Source: GAS188 sp963713805 | GTDB taxonomy: Bacteria; Pseudomonadota; Alphaproteobacteria; Rhizobiales; Beijerinckiaceae | NCBI GenBank assembly: GCA_963713805.1 | Contig: CAVQNF010000006.1 | Location: forward strand, 1-64,000 | Reading direction: 5' to 3' | Length of the DNA stretch: 64,000 nucleotides | Shown here: in pieces, positions 9,712 through 18,618 of the stretch | How positions within the stretch are numbered: position 1 is the stretch's first letter | How the letters are laid out: each line of letters begins with the position of its first letter | Notes under the pieces: model-generated | Seen by the model: the letters and a program-made list of their open reading frames with translations, nothing else | Database searches by the model: none | What the model was told of the DNA's origin: nothing | Translations under genes and position numbers: made by a program

Positions 9712-10666
9712 ATGTCGATGAAAGCCTCGATGCCCGCATCCGCCGCGACTTCGCCTCTCCCGCACGCGCGGAAGAAGGAGACGGGTTCACCTCTTCAAGA
9801 AGGCTTTCTCATCCGACCCGATCCATTCGACCCGCGTCTCAGCGAGATGGTCACCGGTGTCGATCAAGCGGGCAGTCCGATCGAGACGCGCGTCGTCGTC
9901 GAGCGGCCGCTGACGCTCTTTCTCAACTCTCGCGAGATCGTCACGATGATGACGATCGGCGACCATCCCGACTATCTCGCCCTCGGCTATCTGCTCAACC
10001 AGGGCATGCTCGCCGCCGACGCCGAGGTGACGGGCATCGACCATGATCGCGAGCTCGACGTGGTCGTGGTGCGCACCCCGGTCGAGACCGATTTCGAGGA
10101 CAAGCTGCGCAAGAAGACGCTGACCTCGGGCTGCGCCCAGGGCACGGCCTTCGGCGATCTGATGGAAGCGATCGACGGTGTCGAGCTGCCGACCCGCCGA
10201 GCTTCGCACCTCCTGGCTTTACGCGCTCACTCACGCGATCAATGTGACGCCCTCTCTCTATCTCGAGGCCGGAGCCATCCATGGCTGCGTCCTTTGCGAG
10301 CGCGACCGGGCGCTCGTCTATATGGAGGACGTCGGCCGCCACAATGCCGCGGACAAGATCGCGGGCTACATGTTCAAGCATCGGGTGGCTGGGGGCGACA
10401 AGATCTTCTATACCACCGGCCGCCTGACGTCGGAGATGGTGATCAAGACCGTGCGCATGGGCATCCCCATCCTCGTGTCGCGCTCAGGCTTCACCGCCTG
10501 GGGCGTCGAGCTCGCGCGCAAGGCCGGCCTGACCCTGATCGGACGGGCGCGCGGCAAGCGCTTTCTCGCTCTCTCGGGCGCCGAGCGCATCGTCTTCGAC
10601 CAGAACCTCGCCTATGTCGAGGAAGAGGCGATGAAGCATCGCCGCAAGGGGCGCAGAACGCGATGA
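9712..10666 (+). CDS. fdhD: FdhD, formate dehydrogenase sulfur carrier/sulfurtransferase, frame broken
   Basis: FdhD transfers sulfur from a cysteine desulfurase to the bis-MGD cofactor of formate dehydrogenase. Visible blocks are PIETRVVVERPLTLFLNSRE, GDHPDYLALGYLLNQGML, the Cys loop TSGCAQGTAFGDLMEAIDG, EAGAIHGCVLCERDRALVYM, EDVGRHNAADKIAGY and TTGRLTSEMVIKTVRMG. The Cys loop carries a single Cys, as in other FDS-linked FdhD proteins that I recall, instead of CxxC. One +1 change near 10197 (an extra C in ACCCGCC) splits the frame between the loop and the second half. The stop overlaps the mobA start (ATGA). Its place next to fdhA fits an accessory factor for that enzyme. Confidence 0.9.
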
Positions 10667-11288
10667 TTGAACCCACGCTCGGCGTGCTGCTTGCCGGCGG
10701 CCTGGCGCGCCGCATGGGTGGCGGCGACAAGCCGTTGCGGACGATCGCCGGCAAGCCGTTGCTCGCGCATGTGATCGAGCGGCTCGGCTCGCAGTGCGAG
10801 GCCCTGGTGCTCAACGCCAATGGGGAGCCCGACCGCTTTTTCCATCTACGGCCTGCCGGTCGTCGCCGACAGCGTCGAAGGCTTCGCCGGTCCGCTCGCC
10901 GGCGTTCTCGCCGGGCTCGACTGGGCCGCGAGCCATCATGGGCGCGTGCCCTGGCTCGTGAGCGTCGCGACCGACACGCCCTTCCTGCCGCGCGATCTCG
11001 TCACGAGGCTGCATGCGGCGCGGAGTCGCGCAGGGTGCGACACTCGCCTGCGCGGCTTCAGGCGGGCGCACCCATCCGGTGATCGGGCTTTGGCCGGTCG
11101 AGATCCGCGACGAATTGCGTCGCGCGCTCGTCGACGAGAGGCTTGCGCAAGATCGATCTCTTCACGGCGCGCCACAAGCTCGCGGTCGCCGAATGGCCCG
11201 TCGTGCCCTTATGATCCGTTCTTCAACGCCAATGCGCCCGATGATCTCGACGCAAGCCGAGGCCATCGCGCGGACCGGCGCAGGCTGA
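10663..11288 (+). CDS. mobA: Molybdenum cofactor guanylyltransferase MobA, frame broken
   Basis: MobA adds GMP from GTP to molybdopterin to make MGD/bis-MGD. The signature GTP-binding start LGVLLAGGLARRMGGGDKPL is clear, followed by LAHVIERLGSQCEALVLNAN, YGLPVVADSVEGFAGPLAGV, LAGLDWAA, the metal-site region VSVATDTPFLPRDLV, THPVIGLWPVEIRDELRRAL and the C-terminal PYDPFFNANAPDDLDA. Five +1 changes (near 10838, 11030, 11140, 11213 and 11262) break the frame; examples are CCCTTATG where CCCTATG is expected, and GCAAGCC for GCAGCC. Once joined, the protein is about 207 residues, the normal length. It overlaps fdhD and belongs to the formate dehydrogenase cofactor operon. Confidence 0.88.
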
Positions 11289-11356
11289 AGGAGGTCGCGG
11301 GGCACGGCTTTTCCGCGCTCGACGGTGTGAGGATCGCATGAAACCCTTCCGCTCAT

Positions 11357-11424
11357 CCCCGCGAAAGCGGGGATCCAGGCCTTCTCGCTCTCGCTTCATA
11401 AGCCTCGATTCCCGCTTTCGCGGG
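11357..11424. repeat. Palindromic intergenic element between convergent genes
   Basis: CCCGCGAAAGCGGG (11358-11371) is repeated in perfect inverted orientation as CCCGCTTTCGCGGG (11411-11424). Each arm is also a hairpin by itself, one of them with a GAAA tetraloop. The element lies between plus-strand mobA and minus-strand tusA-like. It resembles the 'CCCCGCGAAAGCGGGGA' interspersed elements known from alphaproteobacterial genomes and could serve as a two-way terminator. This is the only copy I noticed in the window. Confidence 0.7.
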
Positions 11425-11440
11425 ACTGAGCGGAGGTGGG

Positions 11441-11665
11441 TCAAAAAGGGCTCTTGCGGATACGAAAGAGGAGCACGCCCTCATCCTCCTCCACGGCCTC
11501 GAGCCTGTCTCCCGTCTCGGTGAGGAGATTGGGGATGTCGATGCGAGCGAGCGGATCGGTGCAGGCGGCCGTGACCTCGTCACCGGGCGACATGGCTTTC
11601 AAGGCCTTGCGGACACGCAGGGCCGGGAGCGGGCATTTGAGACCCTTGAGATCGAGCATGGTCAT
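11441..11665 (-). CDS. TusA-family sulfur carrier protein
   Basis: A 74-residue TusA/SirA/YedF-type protein. It carries the family signature LKGLKCPLPALRVRKALKAM with the sulfur-carrying Cys in CPxP, and the expected beta-alpha-beta pattern (VTAACTDPLARIDIPNLL). These proteins relay persulfide sulfur for tRNA thiolation or for molybdenum-cofactor sulfuration. Its position among fdhD, mobA and mobB, although on the opposite strand, suggests the latter. ATGs at 11665 and 11659 are both possible starts (MTMLDLKG or MLDLKG). The frame is intact. Confidence 0.88.
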   Translation of the reverse strand: MTMLDLKGLKCPLPALRVRKALKAMSPGDEVTAACTDPLARIDIPNLLTETGDRLEAVEEDEGVLLFRIRKSPF

Positions 11666-11749
11666 GAGCAGTTTCTATCCGGCGGATGCGCGCAAGGCCA
11701 GCGACGATGCACTCTGCGCTCGCGACGGCCGCCGGCCCGAGGCGCGCGG

Positions 11750-12296
11750 ATGAAGCTTCTCGGGATCGCGGGCTGGAGCGGCGCGGGCAAGACGACGCTG
11801 CTCACGAAGCTCATCCGGCTTCCTTCGTCGCTCGAGGCTTGCGCGTCGCGACCGTGAAGCATGCCCATCATGATTTCGACCTCGATCAGCCGGGCAAGGA
11901 TTCCTTCGTCCATCGCAAGGCAGGGGCGAGCCGAGGTGATCATCTCCTCCGCGAGGCGCTTCGCGCTGATCCATGAGCTTGCCGATGACGAGACGGAGAT
12001 GAGCCTTTCGGCCCTTCTCGCCGCTTGTCGCCTTGCGATCTCGTGCTGGTCGAAGGCTTCAAGAGGCTTCGCCCATCCGAAGCTCGAGGTCTTCCGCGCC
12101 GCGAATGGTCGCGAGCCGCTCCACCCGTCCGATCGATTGCATCGTGGCGGTCGCGTCGGATCGGCCGTTTCCGCAAGCGAAGATTCCGGTCGTGCCGCTC
12201 GACGATGTCGCAGCCATCTGCGATATCGTGCTCGCGAAGGCCTTGCCGATCGACGAAGTCGTCGCGAGACTGACGGCCGATCGCGTTTCGAGCTGA
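11750..12296 (+). CDS. mobB: Molybdopterin-guanine dinucleotide biosynthesis protein MobB, frame broken
   Basis: A small GTP-binding protein that assists MobA in making bis-MGD. The start MKLLGIAGWSGAGKTTLLTK contains the P-loop GWSGAGKTT. Further blocks are RVATVKHAHHDFDLDQPGKD, SVFHRKAGA-like sequence, RFALIHELADDE, PCDLVLVEGFKR and PLDDVAAICDIVL. The frame is broken about five times, near 11822 (1-base loss), 11935 (+1), 12020 (1-base loss), 12068 (+1) and 12140 (+1). After joining, the protein is about 182 residues, of normal length. It follows tusA-like and mobA and completes the MGD synthesis set in this locus. Confidence 0.85.
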
Positions 12297-12310
12297 CCGG
12301 ATCGAGGTCC

Positions 12311-13229
12311 ATGGCGCTCAGGAAGCACGGCCGCTACGACTACCACGCCGTTGCGCGGACGCACGCCCTATGATTGGCCGAACGGAACGCGGCTTGCGGT
12401 CTATATCGGCCTCAACCTCGAGCATTTCGCCTTCGGCGAAGGGCTCGGCGCCGAGCTCGTGCCGGGCGGGTCGCAGCCCGATGTCTTGAACCACGCCTGG
12501 CGCGATTACGGCAATCGTGTCGGCGCCTGGCGGCTTCTCGATCTTTTCGAGGCGCTCGCCTTGCCCTCCTGCGTGCTCGTCAATTCCGCGCTCTACGACT
12601 ACGCGCCGCAGCTGCCGACGGCGTTCCGCGCGCGCGGCGATGAAATCGTCGCGCATGGCCGCAGCAATTCCGAGCGACAGGGCGCGCTCGACGAGGCGCA
12701 GGAGGCCAAGCTGATCGCCGAGACCACGGCGACGATCATGGCCCATGAAGGCGCGAGGCCGAAAGGGTGGCTCGGCCCCTGGATTTCGCAGAGCCACGTG
12801 ACGCCCGATCTTCTGCAGGAGGCCGGCTACGAATATCTTCTCGACTGGTGCATGGACGACCAGCCGGTCTGGATGCGCACTCGCAGCGGGCGCATCCTCG
12901 CCGTTCCCTACCCGCAAGAGATCAACGATATTCCGGCGATCGTGACCCGCAAGATGGGTGCCGACGACTTCGCCGAGATGATCATCGACAATTTCGACGA
13001 GATGCTCGAGCAGGCGGCCGACACACCCCTCGTGATGGGTATCGCGCTGCACGCCTATATCGTCGGGCAGCCCTTCCGCGTGCGGCATCTGCGCCGCGCG
13101 CTGCAGCATGTCGCGCGTCACCGCGATCGCATCTGGTTGACTACGCCAGGGGCGATTTCCGATCACGTGCGGGCGCTTCCCGAGGGGATTGTGCCGGGGC
13201 CGGGCGCACCCTCATGTGGAGAGAGGTGA
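12311..13229 (+). CDS. Polysaccharide deacetylase family protein (PuuE/allantoinase-like)
   Basis: About 305 residues with a NodB-homology fold. Blocks include PYDWPNGTRLAVYIGLNLEH, HAWRDYGNRVGAWRLLDLFE, DEIVAHGRSNSERQ, GPWISQSHVTPDLLQEAGYE and VMGIALHAYIVGQPFRVRHL. The HGRSNSERQ and LHAYIVGQPF segments match the subgroup that includes cofactor-free allantoinase PuuE and chitin-deacetylase-like hydrolases acting on amide bonds. The substrate cannot be read from sequence. The likely start is ATG 12311 (MALRKHGRYDYHA), joined by one +1 change near 12355 to the main frame. It begins 15 nt after mobB, possibly in the same transcript. Confidence 0.8.
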
Positions 13230-13409
13230 TCTCGTGGCCGGCGGGGAGGCTAGAGTCTTGCGCCGCCTCGCCTTTGCGCCGCCTCGCCTTGACGCCGGAC
13301 ACGGCCGAGGCGAGGCTGGCGAGCAGAGGGCAATCCATGGCATCGGCGCAGCGTTCGATTTGCGTTTGCGGCCGACGATCGATCGATCGCCCATGAAACA
13401 TGGACCGCG

Positions 13410-14054
13410 ATGAGCGTCATCAAGCTTTACTACGCACCCGGCGCATGTTCGCTCGCGGCGCATATCGCGCTCGAGGAGATCGGATCGAGGTTTGAACTCT
13501 CGCGTGTCGATCTTGCCGCCAATCAGCAGAACAGCGCCGAATACCTCCGTGTGAACCGGAAGGCTCGCGTGCCGGCGCTCGCCGATGGCGACTGGGTCCT
13601 GACTGAAGCTCCTGCGATCCTGCGCTATGTGGCGGCGCGCTTTCCTGCCGCGGGCCTCTGGCCGTGGGAGCCCCGGGAGGAGGCGCGCTGCGTCGAATGG
13701 CTCGATTGGCTATCGTCAACAATTCATGTGGCCTTCGTGCACGTGCGCCGCGCTTCCCGCTACGCAACCGAGCCGCGCGCGATCGAGGACGTCGCCGCCA
13801 CCGCGAAAAAGACCTGCCGTGAACTCTGGCGCGCGGTGGATGCGAAGCTTGGGGCGGGCCCCTGGGCGATCGGTGAGCGCTACACGGTCGCCGATCCGTA
13901 TCTGCTGGTCTATTGGACCTGGGGGCGCGGCCCGGCCCTCGCCTTCGACATGGCCCAGGACTTCCCTCATTGGACGGCGCACGCACGCCGGCTCGCCGCC
14001 CGGCCGGCCGTCATGAGGGCCTTCGCCAGCGAGGGGCTGGCGCTGCCTTCATAA
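13410..14054 (+). CDS. Glutathione S-transferase family protein
   Basis: A 214-residue GST with an N-terminal thioredoxin-like domain (IKLYYAPGACSLAAHIALEE, then VPALADGDWVLTEAPAILRY, where the cis-Pro and the EAPAI glutathione-binding segment are seen) and an all-helical C-terminal domain (ERYTVADPYLLVYWTWG). The YYAPGACSL start is typical of bacterial beta-class-like GSTs. The frame is intact. No neighbour suggests a specific substrate, and detoxification or a dehalogenase-type reaction are both possible. Confidence 0.85.
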   Translation: MSVIKLYYAPGACSLAAHIALEEIGSRFELSRVDLAANQQNSAEYLRVNRKARVPALADGDWVLTEAPAILRYVAARFPAAGLWPWEPREEARCVEWLDWLSSTIHVAFVHVRRASRYATEPRAIEDVAATAKKTCRELWRAVDAKLGAGPWAIGERYTVADPYLLVYWTWGRGPALAFDMAQDFPHWTAHARRLAARPAVMRAFASEGLALPS

Positions 14055-14148
14055 GGCACCGATCCTGAGGGCAATACGGGGGTCCGATTGGGCGAGGCTC
14101 AAGAGGAGGCCCGGGGTTCTTCGTCCATATGTTGCGTCGCACGACCGC

Positions 14149-15723
14149 CTACCCGAGCGCCTCGATGAGCTCGCTTGATTTCGTCACCGCGGCGACGTTC
14201 TGCATCGCGTATTCGATGGAGGCACGGTGCCAATCCGCATTCATCGTCGAGCAGCAATCCTCCGGAACGATGACGAAATAGCCCTTGTCGGCGCCGGTGC
14301 GAGCGGTGTGCTCGATCGACATATTGGTCCACGCCCCGGTGTCGATGATGGTGTCGCGGCCGCCGGACTTGAGCACGATTTCAAGCCGGCTTCCTTCGAA
14401 GGCGCTCATGCGCATCTTTTCCACGACGTGGTCGCCGGGTTGCGGCTCGAGCCCGGCGACGGGCGCCGCGCCCCAGGATCCGCGCACCATGGCCTTTTGA
14501 TCGATGACCCCTTCGAAGAGGGGCGCATTGAGCGTGAGGCCGGGCGCGCCCGGTTCCACCACGAACCAGACGTGAACGACCATGACGCCGCGCGAACGGC
14601 ACGCCTCGGCCAAGCGGCGAATATTGTCGACGACGTTCTGCTCGCGAGCGTGCTGGGGCGAACCCGAGGACGCGAAGGCGCCACCTTCCATCATCACGTC
14701 GTTCTGCATGTCCTGGATGATGAGCGCGCATCGCGAAGGGTCGATCGCGAGCTTGCCCGTGCGGTTGGCTCGCTCCGGCGCAGCGGATGGGCTTGCGGCC
14801 GTGGCCGAAGGCGCGCTTGAGCGCATGAAAGGTTCGACGCGCGGCCCGATCTTCGTTCTCACGGCGTAGAGAGAGTTCGTGGCGCAGATGAAGAGCGTGC
14901 GCCAATCCGCCTTCCCCCAGTGGAGATTGGCGACGAGCTCGGGCACCTTGAGCTTGCCGAGCAGAGCGCCGGAGCGCGAGTACACCCAGATGCCGCCGGG
15001 TGCCGTCACCCAGATGTTTCCGGCGCTGTCGCATTTCATGCCGTCCGGGACACCCGGCTCGAGTTCCGAGCGGATGCCGGAGGCGAAGATCCGGTCGGCG
15101 CCCAGCGAGCCATCGGGCCTCACGTCGAAGACGCGGATCAGCGCGCGCGCCGTATCGTTGACGTAGAGCTGGCGCTCGTCGGGCGAAAAGCAGAGACCGT
15201 TCGGCTGCTCGAAGAGATTCCGATCGACGAGGAGCTGCGGCTCGCCCCCGCCCTGTCGCACGCGGTAAACGCCTTGGAAGCCGAGCTGACGCGGTCGCTC
15301 GACACCGTAGACCGGCATCCGTCCGTACCAGGGATCCGAAAAATAGATCGAGCCGTCCGAGTGCACGCAGACGTCGTTCGGGCTGTTCAGTTCCTTGCCT
15401 TCGAAATGCGCGGCGAGAATTTCGCGCCTGCCGTTGTGCTCACGCACCAGGCTGGACGTGGCGTGCTCGCAGATCACCAAAGCGAGCTCCGCATCATAGG
15501 TCATGCCGTTGCACTTGTTCGAAGGCCGCATCGCCTCGCGCACGCCGGCGCGTTCCTCGTAGCGGCGTCTCACATCGGCCGGCATATCCGAGAACAGGAG
15601 ATATTGATCGCGCGGATGCCAGATGGGCCCTTCGGTGAAGGTGAACCCGCCCGCCAACCGCTCGACGGGAGCGTCCAGGTCGATCAATTCGGAGAACTCG
15701 CGACGCAGCGCGGAATGGCTCAT
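14149..15723 (-). CDS. SMP-30/gluconolactonase fused to an isochorismatase-like hydrolase
   Basis: A 524-residue two-domain protein in an intact frame. Residues 1 to about 310 are a six-bladed SMP-30/gluconolactonase propeller with metal-site elements FTEGPIW, LNSPNDVCV, EQPNGLCFSPDE and PDGMKCDSAGNIWV. After a short Ala/Ser linker, residues about 330-524 are an isochorismatase/cysteine hydrolase domain (CALIIQDMQND with the Asp, VVEKMRMSAF with the Lys). At the nucleophile position the motif is TNMSIEHTAR, so Ser (TCG, checked on the DNA) stands where most relatives have Cys. A lactone-opening plus amide/ester-hydrolysing protein is suggested, though the second domain may be altered. It is the last gene of the long minus-strand operon, 16 nt after the MBL gene. 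Confidence 0.88.
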   Translation of the reverse strand: MSHSALRREFSELIDLDAPVERLAGGFTFTEGPIWHPRDQYLLFSDMPADVRRRYEERAGVREAMRPSNKCNGMTYDAELALVICEHATSSLVREHNGRREILAAHFEGKELNSPNDVCVHSDGSIYFSDPWYGRMPVYGVERPRQLGFQGVYRVRQGGGEPQLLVDRNLFEQPNGLCFSPDERQLYVNDTARALIRVFDVRPDGSLGADRIFASGIRSELEPGVPDGMKCDSAGNIWVTAPGGIWVYSRSGALLGKLKVPELVANLHWGKADWRTLFICATNSLYAVRTKIGPRVEPFMRSSAPSATAASPSAAPERANRTGKLAIDPSRCALIIQDMQNDVMMEGGAFASSGSPQHAREQNVVDNIRRLAEACRSRGVMVVHVWFVVEPGAPGLTLNAPLFEGVIDQKAMVRGSWGAAPVAGLEPQPGDHVVEKMRMSAFEGSRLEIVLKSGGRDTIIDTGAWTNMSIEHTARTGADKGYFVIVPEDCCSTMNADWHRASIEYAMQNVAAVTKSSELIEALG

Positions 15724-15739
15724 GGAACGCCTCCTTTCG

Positions 15740-16591
15740 TCAGGCCGGAAACCACTGCCGTCGCGGCAGGGATTGGACGACGGGGCCCGGAACCGTGTCC
15801 TGCAGGCGGCCGATCACTTGTCCAGCCTCGATGAGCGCCGGACGATCATGGACCGGCAGCACGAAGCGTGAGCTCGCGACCACCTTCTTGATCGCGGCCT
15901 TCTCCTGCCGCTTCGTCGTGCCGTGATTGCCGGTGACGCGCGGCTCCATGTCGCTGATCTCGCGGAAAGGTTCGACGAGCTGGTCGTTGATGTCGTAGAG
16001 CACGTCGCCGCAGATGGTCGCGATGCCCTCATTGGTCTTGACGACGACGTTCATCGAGCCCTCGGTGTGCCCGCCCGCCGCCTCGCAGACGAGGCCCGGC
16101 ATCAGCTCGGTCGGCCCGGAAATCTCGAGGTCGAGAAAGCGCAACGCGCCTTTGGTGTGGAGGCGGTCGATGAGATGCTTGATATCCACCGCGGGATACT
16201 GAGGATGCATGAGCCCCGAAACCGAATATTCGAGCTCGCGCCGGTTGATGACGGCCGCCGTGTTCATGGGAAAGAGGTCGTCCTTCCCCGCGTGATCGAT
16301 GTGCAAATGGGTATGGAGGACGTAGCGCACGTCGCCGAGCTTGAGCCCATGCTTCTTGAGCTGATTCTCGATCATGTTCTCGTAGGATTGCATGCCGCGC
16401 ATTCCGAGCGTTTCCATGATCTGATTCGAGCGGTAGCCGGTATCGACGAGCACCGGCCAGGTCCCCCCGAGAATGAGGAAGCCCAAGGTCGGCACGCGGC
16501 GCGTGCGGCCGCAATCACGTCCGAGCACGAGGAAGCTCGAACTCAAGTTCGATGTCGCCATAGTCCAGAAATTCTTGATTTCGAGCGCCAT
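15740..16591 (-). CDS. MBL-fold metallo-hydrolase, N-acyl-homoserine-lactonase-like
   Basis: A 283-residue binuclear-zinc hydrolase. The metal motif is HTHLHIDHAGKDDLFP (HxHxDH), followed by CEAAGGHTEGSMNVVV (His), CGDVLYDIN (Asp) and VLPVHDRPAL (His). The WPVLVDTGYRS start and overall length place it with AiiA/AttM-type lactonases, but many relatives open other lactones. The frame is intact. It lies between an amidohydrolase (32-nt gap) and the SMP-30/isochorismatase fusion (16-nt gap). A catabolic lactonase role therefore seems more likely than quorum quenching. Confidence 0.88.
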   Translation of the reverse strand: MALEIKNFWTMATSNLSSSFLVLGRDCGRTRRVPTLGFLILGGTWPVLVDTGYRSNQIMETLGMRGMQSYENMIENQLKKHGLKLGDVRYVLHTHLHIDHAGKDDLFPMNTAAVINRRELEYSVSGLMHPQYPAVDIKHLIDRLHTKGALRFLDLEISGPTELMPGLVCEAAGGHTEGSMNVVVKTNEGIATICGDVLYDINDQLVEPFREISDMEPRVTGNHGTTKRQEKAAIKKVVASSRFVLPVHDRPALIEAGQVIGRLQDTVPGPVVQSLPRRQWFPA

Positions 16592-16623
16592 GCGTTCCTC
16601 CCGCCAGAATTCACACCTCTAAA

Positions 16624-17512
16624 TCAATCGAGCCGATAGACCTTTGCGGCCGTGTCGTGGAACACCGCGCGAGCTGTCGCTTCGCCCAGAGGCTCGAGCG
16701 CGCCGCGGTAAGCCATGACGAGATCGCGGTACCCGGTCCATAATTTCTCGACCGGGAAATTCGAACCGAACAGGCACCTTTCCGGCCCGAACATCTCGAG
16801 GGTCTCCCGCACGACGGCGGCGATGTGCGCGGGATCGTTGCGATGGATGAAGGTGCCGAGGCCGGAAAGCTTCGAGACCACATTCGGGCATGCCGCGAGA
16901 AGGCGCATCCCGCTGCGCCATCGCGCATATCCCTCGGCCGAAAGCTCCTCCAGCATGCCGGCGTGCTGAAGAATGAATGTGACCTTGGGAGCGCTTGCCG
17001 CAAGTTCCGCCGCACCCTTCATCTGTCCCGAAAAGACCTGGAGGTCGAAGCTCCATTCATAGTCGGCGAGATGCGCGATGTTGTGCTGGAGCCTCGGGTC
17101 GCGTGCGAGGTCGGGCGCGGCGGCGAACCGGTATTGTCGGGTTTTCGTGCCACTGCAACTGCATGCGCAGGCCGCGCATGCCCGGATATTTCGCGAGGCG
17201 GTCCAGCTGAGGACGCACGTCCGCCGAGAGAAAATCCGCGTAGCCGACGATCGCTTGCGGAAACCCCCTCTCGTCGGCGACGCGCTGCACGTAGGAGACC
17301 TCTTCCTCGAAGGCCTCCTTGGACCAGTTGCACTGGACATAGACGGAGCGGCCCACGTCGCAGCCCGAAATATCGGCAAGGTATTCGTCGATCGGATAGT
17401 CGCGCCGGATCGCCTCGTAGGGTCCGAAGATGCGTGGCTGCATGGGTCCGTTGAGCCAGGGCAGGTCGGCCCGCCGCCATATGTGGTGATGGGCATCGAT
17501 GATCCTCGTCAT
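16624..17512 (-). CDS. Amidohydrolase family 2 (PF04909-type) protein, frame broken
   Basis: About 295 residues. It starts MTRIIDAHHHIW with the metal-binding HxH. Later elements are YVQCNWSKEAFEEEVSYVQR, AIVGYADFLSADVRPQL, LQHNIAHLADYEWSFDLQVF, VTFILQHAGM (His) and the end motif GPERCLFGSNFPVEKL, where Asn replaces the more common Asp. This SNFP ending is typical of a subgroup acting on lactones or cyclic amides such as fuconolactone or pyrone-like compounds. One +1 change near 17143 (an extra A in CCGACAATACC) splits the frame. The start overlaps the VWA gene stop by 4 nt (ATGA), so it is coupled to the hydroxylase accessory genes. Confidence 0.85.
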
Positions 17513-18618
17513 GCCGACCTCTCGCGCGCGAGGTCGAGAACACGGGCACAGATGCTGTCGAGGGATCCGCCGTCCCCCAATTCGTCGAGGAAGGGCCGCG
17601 CCGCGACGAGGGCGGCGGTGCGGGGCTCGAAACCGGGGTCGGCGGCGAGCGGTGTCAACCAGACGGTACGCCAGGCAAGGCGGGAGAAGCGCGCCACCGC
17701 GTCGCGCATCGCACCCGGGTCGCCCCGCTCGAGACCATCCGAGAGCACGACCAACGCTGCCCCGCGCGCCAAGGCGGAGAAGCGTGGAATGGCGAGGAAG
17801 GCACCGAGCGCTTCACCGATGCGGGTGCCCCCATCCCAATCGGCCACGAGACGAGAGGCGGTGGCGAGCGCTTGTTCGCGGTCGCGCAGGCGCAGCGCCC
17901 GTGTGATCCGCGTGAGCCTCGTGCCCATGGTGAAGACCTCGGCTGTTTCGGCCGCACGCGTGAGCGCGTGCGCAAAGGCGAGATGCGTGTCGGTGCGCTC
18001 CTTCATCGAGCCGGAGATATCGATAAGGAGCACGATGCGGCGCTGGCGCGCGCGGCGCCTGCGGTAGCGAAGACGGACGAACTCCCCGGCATTGCGCATG
18101 GCATCGCGAAACATGCGTCGCGCATCGGTTTCGTGTCCGCCGCGCCCGGCACGCCACCGATAGCCGCGCCTTCGCGGCGCATGGGCCGGCAGCGCGCGGC
18201 TGAAGCGGCGCAATGTTTCGAGCTCGCCTCCGGGCGCGAAGCGGCGCGCGGCGAGCCTTTCCGCGCCGGTTGCCCGGCTTCCGGATTCACTCACGTCCTC
18301 GCCGAAAACCGGCTCGGGGCCGACGGAGGAATCCTCGGCCGCGCGCAACGGCTCGTCTTCGTCCGGTTCCGACTCCGAGGCCATCCCGAGCGCGCCGAGG
18401 AAATGCGCGTCGAACAGCGCATCGAATTCGGCGATGCGCTCCGGCTGAGGCGCCAAGGTCGCCCGAGCGGCGCGGCGGATGTCCCCGACTTCGGAAGGTC
18501 CGAGAAGCTCGATCGCGGCGAGCCAAGCCATCGTCTGCTCCGGCGCGACGGCAAATCCCGCGCGCCGCAGCAGCGCGGTGAAGTCGAGAAACCGCGCGAG
18601 AGGCCCCGTCGTGTCCAT
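17509..18618 (-). CDS. VWA-domain (CoxE-like) protein
   Basis: A 369-residue cytosolic protein. The N-terminal half is a helical region (LARFLDFTALLRRAGFAVAP, LLGPSEVGDIRRAARATLA), then an acidic linker. The C-terminal half is a von Willebrand A domain with the MIDAS motif VLLIDISGSM, a threonine site in WDGGTRIGEALG and VVLSDGLERGDP. This matches CoxE, which works with the MoxR-type ATPase CoxD in maturing the active site of molybdenum CO dehydrogenase-like hydroxylases. The ATG at 18618 overlaps the MoxR stop (TGATG). The frame is intact. Here it probably matures the adjacent hydroxylase. Confidence 0.88.
   Translation of the reverse strand: MDTTGPLARFLDFTALLRRAGFAVAPEQTMAWLAAIELLGPSEVGDIRRAARATLAPQPERIAEFDALFDAHFLGALGMASESEPDEDEPLRAAEDSSVGPEPVFGEDVSESGSRATGAERLAARRFAPGGELETLRRFSRALPAHAPRRRGYRWRAGRGGHETDARRMFRDAMRNAGEFVRLRYRRRRARQRRIVLLIDISGSMKERTDTHLAFAHALTRAAETAEVFTMGTRLTRITRALRLRDREQALATASRLVADWDGGTRIGEALGAFLAIPRFSALARGAALVVLSDGLERGDPGAMRDAVARFSRLAWRTVWLTPLAADPGFEPRTAALVAARPFLDELGDGGSLDSICARVLDLARERSA

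Noticed and set aside
15740..16591. Dedicated quorum-quenching lactonase
   Set aside because: The HxHxDH fold fits, but the gene is embedded in a catabolic operon without signalling genes, so a general lactonase is more likely.
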